From Gammaproteobacteria bacterium (GTDB taxonomy: Bacteria > Pseudomonadota > Gammaproteobacteria > Pseudomonadales > Azotimanducaceae_A): a stretch of DNA of 6,402 nucleotides. The position numbers and the translations under genes were made by a program. The notes under the pieces are model-generated. The model was not told where the DNA came from. It made no database searches and saw only the letters and a list, made by a program, of their open reading frames with translations. The stretch is taken from the NCBI GenBank assembly GCA_026713405.1, contig JAPOON010000019.1, forward strand, positions 1 through 6,402. Direction: 5' to 3'. This document shows positions 5,095 to 6,402 of this stretch, one piece after another. Numbering within the stretch: the stretch's first letter is position 1; each line of letters starts with the position of its first letter.

Positions 5095-5829
5095 ATGGAA
5101 CTCGTATTGCGGGAAGACCGGGACAAGGTCTGCTGGTTGACCCTGAATCGCCCCGGGAAACTCAACGCGCTGACGGTCGGCATGTTCCGTGAACTGCGCG
5201 ACCACGTCAGTGAACTGAAACGCAACGATGCCGTCGAGTGTGTCGTGCTGCGGGGCGCGGGCAGGTGCTTTTCCGCCGGCCACGACCTCACTGACATTGC
5301 AGCGGGGGAGTCGGTACCCTCCCGCGGCTGGCATTCCGAGACCCTCAGAATGCTGGAAAAGCTGCCCAAGCCCGTTATCGCCGCGGTACACGGTCACTGC
5401 TATACGGGAGCGCTGGAGGTGGCGCTGGCGGCTGATCTGATCGTTGCCGCGCAGGGTGCGCGCTTTGGCGACACCCATGCGAAGTGGGCGCTCACGCCCG
5501 TCTGGGGAATGAGCCAGCGCCTGCCGCGGCGGGTGGGCATCGCCACGGCCAAGCGCCTGATGTTCACGGCGGCGATGATCTCCGCCGAGGAAGCCTGTCG
5601 CATCGGGCTGGCCGAATCAGTCTTTCCCGACGAGACCTTCGAAGAAGAGGTGGAAGCCCTTGCTACGCAGATCGTGGCGAACTCCTGCTTTACCCATGCG
5701 GCCAACAAGCGCCTGCTCGAGGCAACGGATGCGAACCCCCTGGATGCGGGCCTGCAATGGGAAGTGATGGAAAGCGAGGGCCTGGGCCCGGACGCCCGGG
5801 AACGTATGGCGGCGTTTAACCAGCGCTGA
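5095..5829 (+). CDS. Enoyl-CoA hydratase/isomerase (crotonase) family protein
   Basis: This 244-residue protein is a single crotonase domain of near-normal length (about 255-260), a cytosolic, typically trimeric or hexameric enzyme acting on acyl-CoA thioesters. The CoA and oxyanion-hole loop CFSAGHDL (58-65) is present. The second oxyanion element lies in HGHCYTGALEVAL (99-111), with G105 and the first catalytic glutamate E108 (Glu144 of rat mitochondrial hydratase). The second catalytic glutamate (rat Glu164) is replaced by H128 in the FGDTHAKW motif (124-131). Ordinary syn-hydration of enoyl-CoA is therefore doubtful; isomerase, hydrolase or another crotonase chemistry is possible. AGGAG at 5081-5085 lies nine bases before ATG 5095. 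It follows the Rieske oxygenase in the same direction across 243 bases, so it may serve the same catabolic route but is probably not tightly co-transcribed. Confidence 0.92.
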   Translation: MELVLREDRDKVCWLTLNRPGKLNALTVGMFRELRDHVSELKRNDAVECVVLRGAGRCFSAGHDLTDIAAGESVPSRGWHSETLRMLEKLPKPVIAAVHGHCYTGALEVALAADLIVAAQGARFGDTHAKWALTPVWGMSQRLPRRVGIATAKRLMFTAAMISAEEACRIGLAESVFPDETFEEEVEALATQIVANSCFTHAANKRLLEATDANPLDAGLQWEVMESEGLGPDARERMAAFNQR

Positions 5830-5836
5830 TCCGGAT

Positions 5837-5867
5837 GGCCGCAAATCGGCCGCCGCAAGCGGCTTGA
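5837..5867 (+). terminator. Weak candidate terminator after the crotonase gene
   Basis: Two small hairpins lie directly after the stop: GGCCG-CAAAT-CGGCC (5837-5851) and GCCG-CAAG-CGGC (5852-5863). The second is followed only by TTGAAGTTT. The stems are short and the T tract is interrupted, so termination is plausible but unproven. Confidence 0.3.
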
Positions 5868-5894
5868 AGTTTCGAAAGGCGCGCGTCGGGCGCA

Positions 5895-5924
5895 TTGACA
5901 GCGGGTACGAATCGTTGCCATAGT
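5895..5924 (+). promoter_or_regulatory. Sigma-70-type promoter of the small exported protein gene
   Basis: A perfect consensus -35 box TTGACA (5895-5900) is followed after 18 bases by CATAGT (5919-5924), a four-of-six match to the -10 box. Transcription should start about six to eight bases later, at or within a base or two of ATG 5931. The mRNA would then have essentially no leader. Confidence 0.5.
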
Positions 5925-5930
5925 CGGGCC

Positions 5931-6317
5931 ATGCCCCGCATCCAATCCGTGCTGGTCCCGATGCTGGCCTGCGTCGTTTCGCTGGCAAGCATCTCCTGCG
6001 CCTGCGCTGCCCCGGTTCCCGAACCGGCGGGCGGGCCGGCGCCTCATCATGTGCATCAGCCGGACAGCGACGTCTCGAACGATGCCGAATGCGTTGACAG
6101 CGGATGCGGTGGCAACGGCGGGTTCGATTCCATTCTGCCCGAGAGCTTCAGGGTGGTCGCGCCGGAGACATCGTTCGATGACGGGGCAGACATTGCGCCT
6201 GCGCTCGCGGGCCTTTCGCATTCGCCCACCGTTGTCTTCAATCATTACCTTCCGCCCCCGGGTCTGTGGCGCGCATTGCCGACCCCGGTCTCCCGCTTCG
6301 ACAGACTGCTGAACTAG
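5931..6317 (+). CDS. Small exported protein with His and Cys clusters, unknown function
   Basis: I do not recognise this 128-residue protein. It begins with a clear signal peptide: MPRIQS, a hydrophobic stretch at 7-22, then CACAA with an A-x-A cleavage site near 26-27. C23 could instead be a lipoprotein cysteine, but the preceding residues (S-I-S) are a poor lipobox. The mature part of about 100 residues carries a His cluster (H39, H40, H42), a C-x4-C pair (C54, C59), an acidic middle and a C-terminal block ending PTPVSRFDRLLN. The His/Cys spacing resembles small periplasmic metal- or redox-related proteins, but that is only an impression. A TTG start at 5895 is possible, yet those bases are the -35 box and would place a charged extension before the signal peptide, so ATG 5931 is preferred. 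No Shine-Dalgarno is visible. The stop overlaps that of the convergent minus-strand frame. Confidence 0.72.
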   Translation: MPRIQSVLVPMLACVVSLASISCACAAPVPEPAGGPAPHHVHQPDSDVSNDAECVDSGCGGNGGFDSILPESFRVVAPETSFDDGADIAPALAGLSHSPTVVFNHYLPPPGLWRALPTPVSRFDRLLN

Positions 6318-6402
6318 TCCTTTTCCCACGGGTCGCCACCCGTCGGGCGCAGCCCCAGCCGAAGCACCGCCTCGGCAGGTGGGGGAGCCCCCCCACCCCG
6401 TC
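6314..6402 (-). CDS. C-terminal end of a convergent gene entering from the right edge
   Basis: Reading leftward from the right edge, one frame stays open for 29 codons and stops at TAG (6316-6314). The visible C-terminus contains GGGAPPPAEAVLRLGLRPTG and then GDPWEKD. Its amphipathic segment and charged end look like a real protein terminus. The codons are mostly G/C-ending, but the run is too short for a codon-use test. I cannot name a family. Its stop interlocks with that of the plus-strand gene through a shared CTAG, and 90 bases remain to the window edge with no other candidate. The Gly and Pro codons produce the strong palindrome at 6378-6397. Chance openness over 29 codons is quite possible in DNA this GC-rich, so the call is tentative. 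Confidence 0.45.
   Translation of the reverse strand, partial: RGGGAPPPAEAVLRLGLRPTGGDPWEKD

Noticed and set aside
6328..6343. ACGGGT-CGCC-ACCCGT hairpin after the small exported protein gene, considered as a terminator.
   Set aside because: There is no T run after it on the plus strand, and it lies within the proposed minus-strand coding end.
1..6402. CRISPR array, tRNA or rRNA gene, insertion sequence or prophage element.
   Set aside because: I found no regularly spaced direct repeats, no cloverleaf or rRNA-like segments, and no transposase, integrase or terminal inverted repeats on either strand.

Overview
The window is GC-rich, gene-dense DNA with Shine-Dalgarno leaders and short intergenic gaps. 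The gene set is a Rieske oxygenase, a crotonase, an alkylsulfatase-like metallo-hydrolase, a VapBC module and a small secreted protein. This fits a free-living proteobacterium, most likely a gammaproteobacterium with broad catabolic capacity. That placement is an inference from composition and gene content; there is no rRNA or other phylogenetic marker here.

Layout from left to right. (1) On the minus strand, positions 1-530 hold the N-terminal 176 residues of an aldo/keto reductase that runs off the left edge. Its upstream region (577-641) carries two back-to-back perfect palindromes built on GTTGC/GCAAC, a likely operator. (2) A short GYD-domain protein (799-1119, minus) is divergent from a secreted metallo-beta-lactamase-fold alkylsulfatase-like enzyme (1184-2533, plus). 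They share a 64-base spacer and have nearly identical initiation sites in mirror image. (3) A vapBC-type toxin-antitoxin pair (2733-3403) with one-base stop/start overlap follows an AT-rich palindromic operator. (4) A Rieske non-heme iron oxygenase alpha subunit (3508-4851) is preceded by a separate 26-base palindrome. After a 243-base gap comes an enoyl-CoA hydratase/isomerase family protein (5095-5829). (5) A small exported His/Cys-containing protein (5931-6317) appears to be read from a leaderless transcript. Its stop codon interlocks, through a shared CTAG, with the stop of a convergent minus-strand gene that enters from the right edge.

The genes do not form one obvious operon. The Rieske oxygenase and crotonase are co-oriented and could act on the same catabolic substrate (ring or side-chain hydroxylation, then CoA-ester processing). 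No ferredoxin, reductase or acyl-CoA ligase is present in the window to prove it. The AKR, GYD and metallo-hydrolase genes look like independently regulated accessory metabolism or detoxification functions.

I see no mobile element, CRISPR array, tRNA or rRNA. I also see no convincing new multi-gene system. The most unusual points are the operator palindromes, active-site substitutions in the three catabolic enzymes, and the leaderless, stop-interlocked gene at the right end.
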